Positions 53,228 through 61,853 of a stretch of 64,000 nt of DNA are shown here, one piece after another. The DNA is from Actinocrinis sp035946395. GTDB lineage: Bacteria; Actinomycetota; Actinomycetes; Streptomycetales; Catenulisporaceae. The notes below the pieces were generated by a model, which was given only the letters and a program-made list of their open reading frames with translations, did no database searches and was not told the origin of the DNA. The translations under genes were made by a program, and so were the position numbers. Where the stretch lies: contig NZ_DASYZI010000320.1 in assembly GCF_035946395.1 (NCBI RefSeq), forward strand, positions 1-64,000. The letters are read 5' to 3'. The first letter of the stretch is position 1, and each line of letters starts with the position of its first letter.

Positions 53228-54445
53228 GTGAGACGAGGACGTGTCCGCCCGCGCCGGACGCCGCGCACCCGGGTCGAGTTCGGGCGACCCGGTCAGCAGC
53301 GGCCGCGAGTGCTGCTCTGGCTGGTGTTCGGGCTGCTCGCGGTGGCTCTCGGCGGGGCCATCGCGGCCTTCGCGTCGTCGGCGTGGGTACCGCGGGTCGT
53401 GCAGGAGGTACCCGCGACGTACGTCTTCCCGGGCACGCCGCCGACGATCCCGTGGCCGCAGTCGGGACAGGCCGCGCTCACCGTGTCGGGCCTCGGCGGG
53501 CTCGGCACGTCCGGGCAGGTGGCCACCGCGGTGCCCATCGCGAGCGTCGCGAAGGTGCTCACCGCGTACCAGATCCTCACCGACCATCCGCTCGCGGCGG
53601 ACGCACCGGGACCGTCGATCACCGTCTCGCGTGAGGATGCGGTCGCGTATGGCCGGCAGCTCGCCGAGCACGAGTCGCTCGTGCCGGTCGTGAGCGGCGA
53701 GGCGCTGACCGAGCGCCAGGCGCTTCAGGCGCTGCTGCTCGCGTCCGCTGACAACATCGCGCAGTTGGCGGCGCGGTGGGATGCCGGGAGTGTTCCCGCG
53801 TTCCTGACCCGGATGAACAAAACCGCCACGCGGCTCGGGATGACACATTCCAGGTACACGGACCCCTCGGGCCTCGACCGCGGCACGGTGTCCACGGCTC
53901 CGGACCAGTTGCTGCTGGCTGCGGCGGCCATACGCGACCCGACGTTCACCGAGATCGTGGGCGAACGCAGCGCCGTCATCCCGGTCGCCGGGACGATCCG
54001 CAACTACAACGCGCTGCTCGGCCGGGACGGCGTGATCGGGATCAAGACCGGCTCGACACTGGCGGCCGGTGGCTGCCTCATGTTCGGCGCGGACCTGTCA
54101 TCGGGGCCGGACGGTCGGCCACGGCGCGTCTACGGCGTCGTACTCGGCCAGCCCGGAAGCGCGTCAACGATCCTGCCGCACGCGCTGGCCGCCGCGCGGC
54201 GCCTGATCGAGTCGGCGCAATCGGTGCTGGCAACGGCCACGGTCGTGCCGGTCGGGTACCGCGTCGCGGTGGTGCACGAGGCGCTGCGCTCGGACCGCGT
54301 GCTGACGCCGCAGGCCGACGTCGGCGTGGTCGGGTGGCCCGGCATGCGATACACACTGCGCGTGTCGGGGCCGCCCGAGAACGTCACCCTGACCGTGCAG
54401 AGCCAGGCGGAGCCCGGGTACCAGGTCGTCAGCTCACTGAAATAG
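53228..54445 (+). CDS. D-alanyl-D-alanine carboxypeptidase (S11 PBP-like)
   Basis: About 405 residues. A basic cytoplasmic start and a transmembrane segment (VLLWLVFGLLAVALGGAIAA) anchor an extracytoplasmic domain with the penicillin-binding motifs PIASVAK (SxxK), LASADN (SxN) and IKTGST (KTG). It trims peptidoglycan stem peptides. The C-terminal 90 residues form a small beta-rich domain. I prefer GTG 53228, about 10 bases after a CATAGT -10-like box (53213-53218), suggesting a leaderless mRNA; the longer frame upstream lacks support. Confidence 0.83.
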   Translation: MRRGRVRPRRTPRTRVEFGRPGQQRPRVLLWLVFGLLAVALGGAIAAFASSAWVPRVVQEVPATYVFPGTPPTIPWPQSGQAALTVSGLGGLGTSGQVATAVPIASVAKVLTAYQILTDHPLAADAPGPSITVSREDAVAYGRQLAEHESLVPVVSGEALTERQALQALLLASADNIAQLAARWDAGSVPAFLTRMNKTATRLGMTHSRYTDPSGLDRGTVSTAPDQLLLAAAAIRDPTFTEIVGERSAVIPVAGTIRNYNALLGRDGVIGIKTGSTLAAGGCLMFGADLSSGPDGRPRRVYGVVLGQPGSASTILPHALAAARRLIESAQSVLATATVVPVGYRVAVVHEALRSDRVLTPQADVGVVGWPGMRYTLRVSGPPENVTLTVQSQAEPGYQVVSSLK

Positions 54446-54449
54446 CGGA

Positions 54450-54489
54450 TGTGACAGAAGCCGGCCGAAAGCCGCAGGGCACTGTCACA
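54450..54489. terminator. Bidirectional hairpin between convergent genes
   Basis: TGTGACAG (54450-54457) pairs with CTGTCACA (54482-54489) around a 24-base loop. It follows the carboxypeptidase stop and overlaps the last codons of the phosphoesterase gene. Confidence 0.45.
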
Positions 54490-55228
54490 GGATCACGCGG
54501 AAGTGCGTGGTGAGCCGCCGCTCGTCGTCGAGGATGTGGAAGGCGAGCGCGGCGGGCGCCTCGTTGTCCATGATCTCGTCGCCCTCCCACGGAAGCAACA
54601 CCGTGGAGATCACCGAAGGCGCGATCACCAGCGGCAGTCCGGCGAACATGGTCGCGGCCGGCGTGTGCACGTGGCCTGCCAGGATCGCGACGACGTTGTC
54701 GTGCCGGCCGAGGACGGCGGCCAGCCGCTCGCCGCCGGTCTGCATCATCCCGTCGAGGAACGGCACGTATGTCCGCACCGGCGGATGATGGAAGCACACG
54801 AAGACCGGTGCCCCCGCCGGAGCGTCGGTGAGCGTACGGTCCAGCCACTCCAGCGTCTCGTCGGCCAGAAAGCCGCCGGGCTCGCCGGGGACCGTGGAGT
54901 CACAGAGGGCGAAGACGGCGCCTGCCGCGCTCTGGACCTGGTTGATCGGCCCCTCGGGCTGTTCCGAGCCGAGCAGGATCCTGCTGTACGCCGCGCGGTC
55001 GTCGTGGTTGCCCGGGCAGGTGAACACCGGGAACGGTTGCGTGGCGAGCGCGGCCCGGGCCTTCTCGTACTCCGCCACGGCGCCGTGGTCGGCGATGTCG
55101 CCGGTGATCACGAGCGCGTCCACCGGCCGGTGCAGCGCGGCGAGCCGCGCGAAGAGCCGGTTCGCCCGGTCCTCGTTGCGCTCCGAGGTACCGAAGTGGA
55201 CATCACTGACCTGCACCACGGTGATCAT
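54485..55228 (-). CDS. Calcineurin-like metallophosphoesterase (CpdA type)
   Basis: A 247-residue metallophosphoesterase with all dimetal motifs: VSDVHFG (D-x-H), VITGDIADHG (GD), CPGNHDDR (GNHD), VCFHHPPV and LAGHVHTPA (GHxH). The arrangement matches class III cyclic-nucleotide phosphodiesterases, though other phosphoesters are possible. Its ATG overlaps the stop of the upstream P-loop kinase gene by 4 bases, so the two are made together. Confidence 0.87.
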   Translation of the reverse strand: MITVVQVSDVHFGTSERNEDRANRLFARLAALHRPVDALVITGDIADHGAVAEYEKARAALATQPFPVFTCPGNHDDRAAYSRILLGSEQPEGPINQVQSAAGAVFALCDSTVPGEPGGFLADETLEWLDRTLTDAPAGAPVFVCFHHPPVRTYVPFLDGMMQTGGERLAAVLGRHDNVVAILAGHVHTPAATMFAGLPLVIAPSVISTVLLPWEGDEIMDNEAPAALAFHILDDERRLTTHFRVIL

Positions 55229-55914
55229 GAGTGCGCTCCGTTCACTGTCTCACCAAGTGGCCGACTTGTCCGCACCAACTGCTCGATCTGATCGATCAGC
55301 GCGTCCGCCGTGCCATCCTGGACGCGGTCCTTCGCGTTGTGGATCGCGACGTGCGGGACCGGCGGCGGCTCGTCAGGACGCATACGCTCGACGAACCGCG
55401 CGTAAGCGGCGAGCTTGGCGCCGTCGCGTTCACTGCCCCGAGCGATCAGCCGCCTGCGTAGAACTTCCGCGTCGCAGGACACCCACACCAGGCGCACGTC
55501 TCCCCCACCGAGCCCCGCACGCCAGGCCTCCCAGACGGCGGGATCGCGGATCTGCCCGGTGAACGGCCCGACCAGCAGCACCGGGCAGCCGTGGTCGCGG
55601 ATCTCGCGGGCCGTGTAGGTCAGGCCCTGATATTCGTGGACTTTGACATTGTCGTCGTACCACGCGCCTTCGCGCTCCCCGGGTTCGCGCCCGGCCGAGG
55701 CGAGGACCGCCGCGACGAAGGAGCCGTACACGGTGTCCTTGTCCAGCACGGCCGGATGCGGCGTGAGACGCTCGGCCAGCAGCCCGGCGACCGTGGACTT
55801 GCCTGCGCCCGGCGCGCCCGCGACCACCCACACCGGTGCCGGGACGACCGGCGGCACAGCGCCGTGCGCGCCGTTCGACACTGCGCCGTCGTGATCAGCC
55901 ACGACCGGAATCAT
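55225..55914 (-). CDS. P-loop kinase/ATPase, coupled to phosphoesterase
   Basis: A 229-residue P-loop protein resembling zeta-toxin/shikimate-kinase-like kinases. Walker A VVAGAPGAGKST is near residue 33, then LDKDTVYGSF, VLLVGPFTG and the Arg-rich lid VSCDAEVLRRRLIARGSERD. The lid arginines and overall size suggest a small-molecule or nucleotide kinase rather than an AAA protein. Overlap with a phosphoesterase gene suggests opposing or sequential phosphate chemistry. No antitoxin-like gene is adjacent, so a toxin role is unlikely. Confidence 0.75.
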   Translation of the reverse strand: MIPVVADHDGAVSNGAHGAVPPVVPAPVWVVAGAPGAGKSTVAGLLAERLTPHPAVLDKDTVYGSFVAAVLASAGREPGEREGAWYDDNVKVHEYQGLTYTAREIRDHGCPVLLVGPFTGQIRDPAVWEAWRAGLGGGDVRLVWVSCDAEVLRRRLIARGSERDGAKLAAYARFVERMRPDEPPPVPHVAIHNAKDRVQDGTADALIDQIEQLVRTSRPLGETVNGAHS

Positions 55915-56032
55915 CGCACACGGCTTGGTCGAGTCGGGAGATCCCCGGGATCGGCTGACGTCGCTTCACCAGGGGTTGGTCGAAGATGCGGCGTTCGGCG
56001 TGGCGGCCGACCCACCGCTCTACGATAGGCCG

Positions 56033-56689
56033 ATGCAGCGCGCACTGGTGTACACGCGGACCACGCGGTACCGGCACGACTCGATCCCGGCCGGGATCGC
56101 CGCGCTCCGCGAGCTGGGCCGGGACGCCGGCCTCGCGGTGGACGCGACCGAGGAGCCCGAAGCCTTCACGCCGGAGAATCTGGGCGGCTACCAGGTGGTG
56201 GTTTTCCTCTCGACCAGCGGCGAGGTGCTTACCGACGGGGGGCGCGCCGCGTTCAGCGAGTGGGTGCGGGCCGGCGGCGGCTTCGTCGGCGTCCACCTCG
56301 CCGCCGGGACCGAGCCGGACTGGGGCTTCTTCGGAGAACTGGTCGGCGCGCGCTTCACCCGGCACCCGCACTTCCAGCCCGCCGTGGTGACGGTGGAGGA
56401 CCAGCGTCATCCGGCCACCTCGCACCTGCCCGCGCAGTGGATGTTCGATGACGAATGGTATGAATTCGACGCCAACCCCCGTGGAATGGCACGTGTACTG
56501 GCATCCGTGGACGAACGCTGCTACGAGGGCGGAACCTCGGGACTCGATCATCCGCTGGCCTGGTGTCACGAGCACTGCGGCGGCCGATCGTTCTACACGG
56601 CGCTGGGCCACGCCGAGGCCGCGTATGCCGACCACCGGTTCCGCGCACACCTTGAGGGAGCCCTGACATGGGCCGCCCGGCTGGACTGA
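56033..56689 (+). CDS. ThuA-like domain protein
   Basis: A 218-residue ThuA-like/glutamine-amidotransferase-fold protein: ALVYTRTTRYRHDSIPAGIA, VVVFLSTSGEVLTDGGRAAF, GGGFVGVHLAAGTEPDWGFF and DEWYEFDANPRG. The family acts on sugars or sits as a domain in secreted glucose-binding proteins. It stands alone and is only distantly related to the ThuA at 20451-21116. The ATG at 56033 has a TAGG element upstream. Confidence 0.83.
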   Translation: MQRALVYTRTTRYRHDSIPAGIAALRELGRDAGLAVDATEEPEAFTPENLGGYQVVVFLSTSGEVLTDGGRAAFSEWVRAGGGFVGVHLAAGTEPDWGFFGELVGARFTRHPHFQPAVVTVEDQRHPATSHLPAQWMFDDEWYEFDANPRGMARVLASVDERCYEGGTSGLDHPLAWCHEHCGGRSFYTALGHAEAAYADHRFRAHLEGALTWAARLD

Positions 56690-56690
56690 C

Positions 56691-56710
56691 GACCGGCTCG
56701 ACGGCCGGTC
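56691..56710 (+). terminator. Hairpin immediately after ThuA-like gene
   Basis: GACCGGC (56691-56697) pairs with GCCGGTC (56704-56710) around a 6-base loop, starting one base after the stop codon. Confidence 0.5.
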
Positions 56711-56904
56711 CGGCAAGCAGTGCGGAAACCGGTCCGAACGTATGAACACGGCAAGGGCGGCAGCGCGGCGGACTTCTCGCGCCCGCCGGTGAATACGCGC
56801 CCGTGACTTTCCATCGCCGCGCATCTCGACTTGACGCATTTCGACTCGATATCGTCGGCCGGACTTCTCGCCGACTTGACACGCATCCGACAGAATCGGT
56901 CTCC

Positions 56905-57615
56905 ATGAAAAGCGACAGGACGTACTACGCCGATCCCGAACTCGGTCCCGCGCGGCGGCTGCAACGTGCCGGCGATTGGGACGGCGCGCTGCGTCTCGTG
57001 CCGGACAGCACGCCGGGCGCGGTCCTGCGCGCCGAGATCCTGGTGGATCGGCACACCTGGCGCCTCGACCCGGTGACCGGGGCGACGGCCGCGATTCACG
57101 CGATCGAGGACCGCGAACCGGACGACGCGGCCTTTCTGACCGCAGTGCTCGAATACTGGCGCCAGCTGCTCAAGTCCGGGGACACGCCGCTGGGACCGGA
57201 CCCGGTGACCGAGTTCGCTCGGCTCGACGTGAAGACGCCCGGCTGGGCGACGTTCTGGCACGGCGTGTCGACGGAAAACCTGCGCGGGGACGACGAGAGC
57301 GCGCAGGCGCTGTACCGGCGGGCGCTCGGCAGCGCGCTCGACGAGGAGGACCTGCTGCTCGAATCGTACGTGGTGCGGCATCAGGGCTTCCACATGCTCG
57401 GCCAGGACCGGGACACGGGGCTGGCCCTGCTGCGCCGGTCGCTGGACCTGCGCGCGGCCTGCGGCGCTCGTCCGCACGTCGCCGCGGCACAGGCCGGGCT
57501 GGCCGAGGCACTCGGCGTCGGACCCGAGTCGGTGCTGCTGAGCCGGCTCGTGGCGCACAGCGCGCAGGAGCTGAACCTGGCCTGGCTCAAGGTCGAACGG
57601 GAGTCGGTCATCTGA
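56905..57615 (+). CDS. Uncharacterised helical (TPR-like) protein
   Basis: A 236-residue soluble protein that I cannot assign. It begins YYADPELGPARRLQRAGDWD and is mostly helical with TPR-like periodicity (SAQALYRRALGSALDEEDLL, TGLALLRRSLDLRAACGARP, AAAQAGLAEALGVG). No catalytic motif or membrane segment is seen. The ATG at 56905 fits better than the one at 56803, whose leader region looks non-coding. It is followed by the structured repeat region at 57617-57802. Confidence 0.7.
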   Translation: MKSDRTYYADPELGPARRLQRAGDWDGALRLVPDSTPGAVLRAEILVDRHTWRLDPVTGATAAIHAIEDREPDDAAFLTAVLEYWRQLLKSGDTPLGPDPVTEFARLDVKTPGWATFWHGVSTENLRGDDESAQALYRRALGSALDEEDLLLESYVVRHQGFHMLGQDRDTGLALLRRSLDLRAACGARPHVAAAQAGLAEALGVGPESVLLSRLVAHSAQELNLAWLKVERESVI

Positions 57616-57616
57616 T

Positions 57617-57802
57617 TCAGAGCGACCGAGGATCGGTGGCCGGGCTTGCGGGCCGATGGCCATCGCCTGGCCGCGTTGCCGTCGGTCGCCGCAGCACCGG
57701 GTCGCTCTGAGAGCGACCGAGTCCGCAGCCCTGATTTCTGGTTCCGCGGCCTGACTCTGTGGCTTGACTCTGTGGCCTGGCTCTGTCGTCCAACTCTGTG
57801 GT
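57617..57802. repeat. Inverted repeats and 13-bp tandem repeats
   Basis: TCAGAGCGACC (57617-57627) pairs with GGTCGCTCTGA (57700-57710) across 72 bases, and AGAGCGACCGAG recurs at 57619 and 57710. Four 13-bp units with core CTCTGTGG start at 57751, 57764, 57777 and 57790. It lies between convergent genes and probably acts in part as a terminator. Confidence 0.65.
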
Positions 57803-57849
57803 CTGATTCGCGCGTGACGATCCGGCGACGCGGCGAGTCCGGCCTGCGG

Positions 57850-58971
57850 TCAGCGCAGTACTGCGTCAGCCCCCGCCGTCCGCGCGAGGCTCGGCGGCGG
57901 CAGCGGTTGTGTCGAGCGGAACGAGGCGGGCGGCGGGACGTCCGACCGGGCGCGGCCGACGGCGTCCGCGGCCGCGATCGCGGCGAGCACGGCATCGTCG
58001 AGAACCGACGGAGGGCAGGCGATCCGTACGTTGACGGTCGCCGAACCGCGCTCGACCGGCCGGGCCGCGGAGCGGTCCGCTCGGGGAGCGGCCCCCGACT
58101 CGGTCACGCTGAGCTTCGCCAGCCCCGCACGAGTACGCACGGCGACCTTGGCGTGGCCGACGAAGTAGCCGGTCGCGGCGCTCCACTCCGACAGATGGCG
58201 CAGCACGGCGCGCCCCCAGACGGACGCGTCGAACGTGTCGTCGACGGCGTCGACGCCGAAGGCCAGATTCGCCCACGCCAGCCTCGCCTCGGCGTCGACG
58301 TAGCGTGCATGGTCCAGTTCGTAGTCGGGTTCGGGCGTCGCGACGTCGCGGCCCCACGCACGTACGAGTTCGTCGATGCCGGCGCCGCTCACGGCGCTGT
58401 AGGGCAGGACGGTCGCCTGCGGGTGGTCGGCGGCGAGACGCGCCGTGAGCTTCGCGGTCTGCTCGGCGCCGATCAGATCGGTCTTGTTGACCGCGAGCAG
58501 GTCGGCCGCGGCGAGCTGGCGGCCGAACACGTACGCGAGCTCGTATTCGCGGCCGCTGAGATCCGCGGCGCCCGCGAACGCGGCCAACCGCAGCGGGTCG
58601 ACGACCACGGTCTGCGGGGCGATGACCACGCGATCGCCGAGGCGGCGGCGCAGCGGGACGAGTGCGGGCCGCAGGTCGAAGCAGTTGCCTGCCGCCTCGA
58701 CGAGCACGGTGTCGATGCCGCCCGAATCGGCCAGCCGGGCCACGTGCGCGGCGAGTTCGTCGGGGTGGTGGCAGTAGCAGCCACCGGTCACCTCGGCGAC
58801 GTGGTCGAGTCCGGCGCGGGCCAGGTCGGTGTCCACTAGGCCCGCGGGACCGGCGTCGTTGGTCACCACGGCGACCCGCCGGCCGGTGCGCTGCATGGCG
58901 ACGGCCGCGCTGATCAATGTGGTGGTCTTGCCTGAGCCGAGGAATCCGGACAGCGGTACCAGCGTGATCAC
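57850..58971 (-). CDS. COG0523/CobW-family GTPase
   Basis: A 373-residue G3E GTPase: Walker A SGFLGSGKTT, VTNDAGPAGLVDTD (switch), VEAAGN (G3 area), VNKTDLI (G4), and a C-terminal CobW domain (SVWGRAVLRHLSEWSAATGY). The metal-binding loop, usually CxCC, reads C-Y-C-H in TGGCYCHHP. Such proteins act as zinc or cobalt metallochaperones. No zinc-uptake or Zur gene is adjacent. GTG 58971 is preceded by an AAGGACGGA element. The C-terminal 50 residues are Pro/Ala/Ser-rich. Confidence 0.83.
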   Translation of the reverse strand: MITLVPLSGFLGSGKTTTLISAAVAMQRTGRRVAVVTNDAGPAGLVDTDLARAGLDHVAEVTGGCYCHHPDELAAHVARLADSGGIDTVLVEAAGNCFDLRPALVPLRRRLGDRVVIAPQTVVVDPLRLAAFAGAADLSGREYELAYVFGRQLAAADLLAVNKTDLIGAEQTAKLTARLAADHPQATVLPYSAVSGAGIDELVRAWGRDVATPEPDYELDHARYVDAEARLAWANLAFGVDAVDDTFDASVWGRAVLRHLSEWSAATGYFVGHAKVAVRTRAGLAKLSVTESGAAPRADRSAARPVERGSATVNVRIACPPSVLDDAVLAAIAAADAVGRARSDVPPPASFRSTQPLPPPSLARTAGADAVLR

Positions 58972-59406
58972 GGTCGAGTCCGTCCTTTCGCTCCGGGCTC
59001 GGTCCGCCGCGCCGCGGCCCGCCCCGGGGCCCGTCGCCGACGGCCGGCGGCCGTAGTGCGATCGCGATCCCCGTGGTGGCGCACCGGTACGTCGCCGCAC
59101 CGTGGTACTGGAGCCGTAAGTACTGGAGCCGTCGAGCCGTGCAGCGGTGTCTCCCCCGCAGACCGTGTCCCGCCTCGCTGACCGCGCGCGACCGCCGCCG
59201 CTCAACGCCGGAAACGACCTCGCCTCGACAGCGACGTCGGACCCGCACGTCCTCACCGGCGACCGCCCGGATGAGAACACTGGTACGCCGGGTGGACGCG
59301 ACCACCATTGCGCACTGGATCGAAGCGTGTCAATAAGCCCGGGGCGGAAACGGCCGGGAAACAAAGAACCCTGATTTTACCGCCGCGCCACCCGGGCCCG
59401 CCCGGC
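58972..59406. other. Intergenic region with 13-bp direct repeat
   Basis: About 435 bases between the polymerase stop and the GTPase start. GTACTGGAGCCGT occurs at 59105-59117 and 59120-59132. It should hold the GTPase promoter. I see no Zur-type AT-rich palindrome and no gene. Confidence 0.5.
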
Positions 59407-61521
59407 TCACTTCGCGTCGGCGTAGCAGTCGACGACGGCGGTGGCCAGCGGGAAGCGGACCGCGGTGGGGCCGAAGACGACGCGGCGTGCCTCGTCCGCC
59501 GCGTCGGCGACAGCCTGCGCGGCGGCTTCGGCCAGCGGCTTAGGCGTGTGGACCACGACTTCGTCATGCACGAAGAAGACGAGATGCGGCGCGGCGGCGA
59601 GGTCCGCGGCCCGGTCTGCGGCGGCTTGACCGGACTGGTGGACCCCGCTGCGACCCGCGCCGGTAACGCCGCCGAGCTGCGCGAGTCGGCGGCGCAGTAC
59701 GGCGAGCCACACCAGCGCCCAGTCGGCGGCGCTGGCCTGGATCACGAAGTTGCGCGTGAACCGGCCGCGGCTGCGCGCCGCCTGCCCCGAGCGGCGTGCC
59801 GAGTCCGCGCCGCCGTGCGCGCCCGCAAGGTCGTCGAACGTGTCGGCGAAGCCGGGCGCACCGAGCGCCGCAGGTTCGAACCCTGCGCCGTCGGCCGGCC
59901 CGGAGCCTCGGCCCCAGCCCGCTCCCGATCCCATGCCGGTTTCCGAGTCCGGGCTCGCATCGGCATCGGCATCGATGCCGTCCATGCCGCTGACCACCTT
60001 GCGCCAACTGGACGAGGGCGGCGGGCAGGCACGCCCGAGACGGGAGTGGACGACCGCGCCGCGCTCCCCCGCCCTGGCCGCGTCCTCCACGTAGGCCATG
60101 GCTGCCGGGAACCGCTTGCGCAGCACCGCGAGCAGTGGACCGATGCCGCCGCTGGTCTGCCCGTACATCGCGCCGAGCAGCGCGAGCTTCGCCTTGGCGC
60201 GGTCGCCGGCGAACGCCTCCGCAGCCAGCGCCTCGTAAAGGTCGCCGGCTGCGGCGGCGCGGGCGAGGCCTACGTCGCCGGACACTGCGGCGAGCACCCT
60301 TGGTTCGAGCTGCCCTGCGTCCGCGACCACCAGCGACCATCCGTCATCCGCGACGACGGCGCGGCGCATGATGCGCGGAATCTGCAACGCGCCGCTGTTG
60401 CGGGTGGCCCAGCGGCCCGAGACGACGCCGCCGACGACGTACTCGGGGCGGAACCGGCCGTCCTTCACCCACGCGTCCTGCCAGGCCCAGCCGTGCGCGG
60501 CGTGCAGCCGGGAGAGCTCCTTGTACTCCAGCAGCAGCTCGACGCCGGGGTGCTTGATCGCACGCAGCTCCCAGGCGCGCGTGGAGTTGACGGAGAATCC
60601 GGCATACCGCAGCGCGCGCAGCACCTGCGTCGGCGAGTCCGGATTGAAGCCACGGCCCGGCGGATACCCGAATGCCTCGCCCACCCGAATGCCAAGCTCG
60701 GCGAGCTTGGCGGGTAACGCATCACCGAACGGCCGCGGGCCGAGCAGCTCGGTTAGCACGGCGTCGTGCGCGTCAACGCGCCATGGCACGCCGCGCGCGG
60801 CGATCTCAGCGGCGACCAAGCCGCCCGCGGATTCGGCGGCGACGAGGGTGGTCAGGGCTGCGGCTGCGGGCCCGCTAATTGTACCAGTCACACCAGTCAC
60901 ACCAGTCACACCAGTCACACTGGTCGTACCAGTCGTGCGATTCACTGCGGTAATCGCATTATCAGCAGTCGTCCCAGCGCCGGCAGTAATCGCGGCGCCT
61001 GTGGCGGCCGAGGTCGGCGCAGTGGCGGCGATGCGGCGCAATTGGTCGGCATGCACCGCGACCAGCATCTCAATCTGCCGCGACGCGTCCGGCACACCGC
61101 CGCCCCCGGTCCCGGTCCCGAACAGCGCGGTGATCCCGAACAGCGCCGTCTGCTCCTGCGGCGCGACCGGCCTCGGATCCTCGGGCACCGGCAGACCGTG
61201 CAACCGCGCCCACGCAGCCGCGAGCGAACGCGGATCGCCGCCCCGACCCGCACGGGCGAGTAACAGCGCTTCGGTGAGCACGACGTCGTGACAGCGTTCG
61301 ACTCGGACCCCGGCGCTCAGCAGGCGCGGATACTCGCTCTCGGTGGCGGTCCACACCCAGCGCGGCGCGTCGGTCCGCTCCCGCCGCGCGATCACGGCGG
61401 CTAGGTCGGGCGCGTGGGACGGCGGCTGTGCGGGCGTGCCGTCGTCGGCCAAGACCTGCAACCAGCCGGACAGGCTCAGGTCGCCGGGCTCGACAGGGTC
61501 GAAGGTGACCGCGATCCGCAC
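59407..61521 (-). CDS. Bifunctional-type family-A DNA polymerase with low-complexity insertions
   Basis: A 704-residue PolA-like protein. Polymerase motif A is VVADAGQLEPRVLA (usually DxSQIELR), motif B RAKAKLALLGAMYGQ, and motif C VFFVHDEVVVH. The N-terminal third has a degenerate 3'-5' exonuclease-like domain. This type is normally near 550-600 residues. Here there are two extra stretches: one at about 170-220 containing (VTG)n from 9-bp DNA repeats, and one of about 75 residues rich in Gly/Asp/Ala between motif B and motif C. The GTG at 61521 follows GATGGGAAC. A role in repair or damage tolerance is likely. Confidence 0.85.
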   Translation of the reverse strand: MRIAVTFDPVEPGDLSLSGWLQVLADDGTPAQPPSHAPDLAAVIARRERTDAPRWVWTATESEYPRLLSAGVRVERCHDVVLTEALLLARAGRGGDPRSLAAAWARLHGLPVPEDPRPVAPQEQTALFGITALFGTGTGGGGVPDASRQIEMLVAVHADQLRRIAATAPTSAATGAAITAGAGTTADNAITAVNRTTGTTSVTGVTGVTGVTGTISGPAAAALTTLVAAESAGGLVAAEIAARGVPWRVDAHDAVLTELLGPRPFGDALPAKLAELGIRVGEAFGYPPGRGFNPDSPTQVLRALRYAGFSVNSTRAWELRAIKHPGVELLLEYKELSRLHAAHGWAWQDAWVKDGRFRPEYVVGGVVSGRWATRNSGALQIPRIMRRAVVADDGWSLVVADAGQLEPRVLAAVSGDVGLARAAAAGDLYEALAAEAFAGDRAKAKLALLGAMYGQTSGGIGPLLAVLRKRFPAAMAYVEDAARAGERGAVVHSRLGRACPPPSSSWRKVVSGMDGIDADADASPDSETGMGSGAGWGRGSGPADGAGFEPAALGAPGFADTFDDLAGAHGGADSARRSGQAARSRGRFTRNFVIQASAADWALVWLAVLRRRLAQLGGVTGAGRSGVHQSGQAAADRAADLAAAPHLVFFVHDEVVVHTPKPLAEAAAQAVADAADEARRVVFGPTAVRFPLATAVVDCYADAK
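60883..60936 (-). repeat. 9-bp tandem repeat inside polymerase gene
   Basis: Four perfect ACCAGTCAC units (60883-60918) followed by two degenerate ones encode TSVTGVTGVTGVTG-like sequence in the polymerase. The period is a multiple of three, so the frame is kept. Confidence 0.85.
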
Positions 61522-61853
61522 GTTCCCATCATCGCGCTGGGCACCGACACGACAGCGACAGCGCAGGCCAGCCGACCGGGCACGCCAGTAGGGCAGCCGG
61601 GCCGCGACAGCACCAGACACAGACGCGACGGAGCGGGACGCAACACGACACGCCCGTACTGGACGCGCAGCACGACGGAGCAGGCGACGCCGATGTCCCC
61701 TGCTACATCGGCGGCGCCCCGTCGCCTGGCGTGCCCCACGAGGATGATCTCCAGGCCGGCAGAACGCCAGGCCGCGGCGAATCAAACCCTGATCGAACAT
61801 GTGGCGCCACCGGAAGGCATGACATCGGCAGTGACATGTGACATTGTACTGGG
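61522..61853. other. Divergent promoter region with three TGACAT repeats
   Basis: About 330 bases between the polymerase and the flavin dehydrogenase operon. TGACAT occurs in direct repeat at 61820, 61832 and 61839, directly before the operon start at 61854; it may be a regulator site. No gene is supported. Confidence 0.45.

Noticed and set aside
55225..55914. Zeta-type toxin of a toxin-antitoxin pair
   Set aside because: The neighbour is a metallophosphoesterase, and no small antitoxin-like gene is adjacent.
59870..59886. tRNA T-arm-like CAGGTTCGAACCCTG
   Set aside because: It lies inside the polymerase coding region with no acceptor, D or anticodon arms around it.
60883..60936. Tandem repeat as a CRISPR-like array
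   Set aside because: Units are 9 bp, contiguous and without spacers, and they encode part of the polymerase.
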